Position numbers and translations under genes: made by a program. Shown piece after piece: positions 32,488 through 32,763 of a stretch of 32,763 nt of DNA. The first letter of the stretch is position 1. Each line of letters opens with the position of its first letter. Below the pieces are notes generated by a model. That model was not told where the DNA came from. It was given only the letters and a program-made list of their open reading frames with translations, and made no database searches. This DNA comes from a bacterium (GTDB taxonomy: Bacteria > Patescibacteriota > Minisyncoccia > Phycocordibacterales > VMGT01), in NCBI GenBank assembly GCA_023264615.1, contig JAHFLU010000005.1, forward strand, positions 1 to 32,763. Direction: 5' to 3'.

Positions 32488-32538
32488 TTCGTTCTTTCAA
32501 AGAAAATAATCACTGTGCGGACGGCGGAGCGTTGTTTG

Positions 32539-32763
32539 TTATGGGAACCAGCGCGTGTTTCTGTTCTTGAGGATTTGCGTGAGAGTATCTCTATCCCAGA
32601 GCCCTTTTGTCTCAGAGAGAATAGGATACATGAACGAGTCAGTATTATTGCTGTGTTCCACATGGAAAAGATGTGCGATGCCGTGTCGTAAGACGGTGAA
32701 AAGTGCCGGTTCGCCGACTGAAGAGATAAGATTGTAGTGAAAATCGGTATTGTATATGAGAAC
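32539..32763 (-). CDS. Matrixin-like protein with altered active site, 5' end outside the window
   Basis: Only the last 74 residues lie in the window. They contain RHGIAHLFHVEHSNNTDSFM followed by YPIL. The spacing of the three His and of the later SxMYP fits the matrixin/metzincin zinc site HExGHxxGxxHS plus Met-turn, but the catalytic Glu is Gly and the third conserved Gly is His. The zinc ligands remain, so the protein may bind metal without hydrolysing peptides, or the match may be fortuitous. The reading frame is open to the edge and stops at the TAA at 32541-32539. The N-terminal part is needed to judge whether it is secreted. Confidence 0.5.
   Translation of the reverse strand, partial: VLIYNTDFHYNLISSVGEPALFTVLRHGIAHLFHVEHSNNTDSFMYPILSETKGLWDRDTLTQILKNRNTRWFP

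Noticed and set aside
1-32763. UGA recoded to glycine, as in Gracilibacteria
   Set aside because: TGA closes yvcK in an ATGA overlap and no recognised gene has an internal TGA, so the standard code fits.
1-32763. CRISPR array, insertion sequence, tRNA
   Set aside because: No regularly spaced repeats, transposase motifs or tRNA cloverleaf with a T-loop were seen.

Overview
The window looks like a piece of a Patescibacteria (CPR) chromosome, most like a Parcubacteria-type genome. The grounds are inference: compact housekeeping proteins, lineage-typical membrane and hypothetical proteins with no close family, many genes without a Shine-Dalgarno (SD) sequence, and a rearranged str/S10 ribosomal region. 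The standard genetic code fits, with TGA used as a stop. No mobile element, CRISPR array, tRNA or rRNA was found. The genus cannot be read from the sequence.

Layout. 1-1962 (-): 5' part of a secreted GH18-type protein with two repeated carbohydrate-binding-like modules. 2135-3756 (-): a HAD phosphatase overlapping a YvcK-like protein. 3841-4398 (+): a P-loop nucleotide kinase. 4438-5949 (-): a cellulose-synthase-like glycosyltransferase, divergent from a ComEC-type metallo-beta-lactamase-fold protein (6036-6893). 6925-8156: an RlpA-like wall protein with an attenuator-like leader, and a small membrane protein. 8191-8700: a long intergenic stretch with a promoter, many nested hairpins and a strong terminator, best read as a roughly 480-nt structured non-coding RNA of unknown class. 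It is followed by a ClpP-fold pseudoprotease (8775-9389). 9442-12003: two unknown membrane proteins around a TrmB-type regulator whose promoter overlaps a perfect inverted repeat. 12059-13397: a structured leader and metK. 13446-16695: a DUF4349 protein, two unknown SD-led genes, rpmB and a site-2 protease. 16755-17996: a YhbH/YeaH (DUF444) protein.

The right half holds a split ribosomal region. rpsL-rpsG-fusA (18294-21332) ends at a perfect 23-bp hairpin. A 6-kb insert follows: response regulator, FIST sensor, periplasmic binding protein, dCache histidine kinase, an HMA-like small protein, an unknown gene and a guanylate kinase. Then tuf-rpsJ-rplC-rplD-rplW-rplB (27587-31837) ends at another terminator directly after rplB, where rpsS and rplV would normally follow. 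The last part holds an unknown SD-led gene and the 3' end of a matrixin-like protein that lacks the catalytic Glu.

Nearly every transcription unit ends in a long, perfect, often bidirectional hairpin. Several genes start only 8-12 nt after an (often extended) -10 box, which suggests leaderless mRNAs. Five genes of unknown or degenerate function instead carry strong SD sequences. The most interesting items are the structured RNA at 8221-8700, the metK and rlpA leaders, the S12 sequence (Arg at the streptomycin-resistance Lys43 position plus a missing Pro), the degenerate ClpP and matrixin proteins, and the sensory cassette inserted between fusA and tuf.
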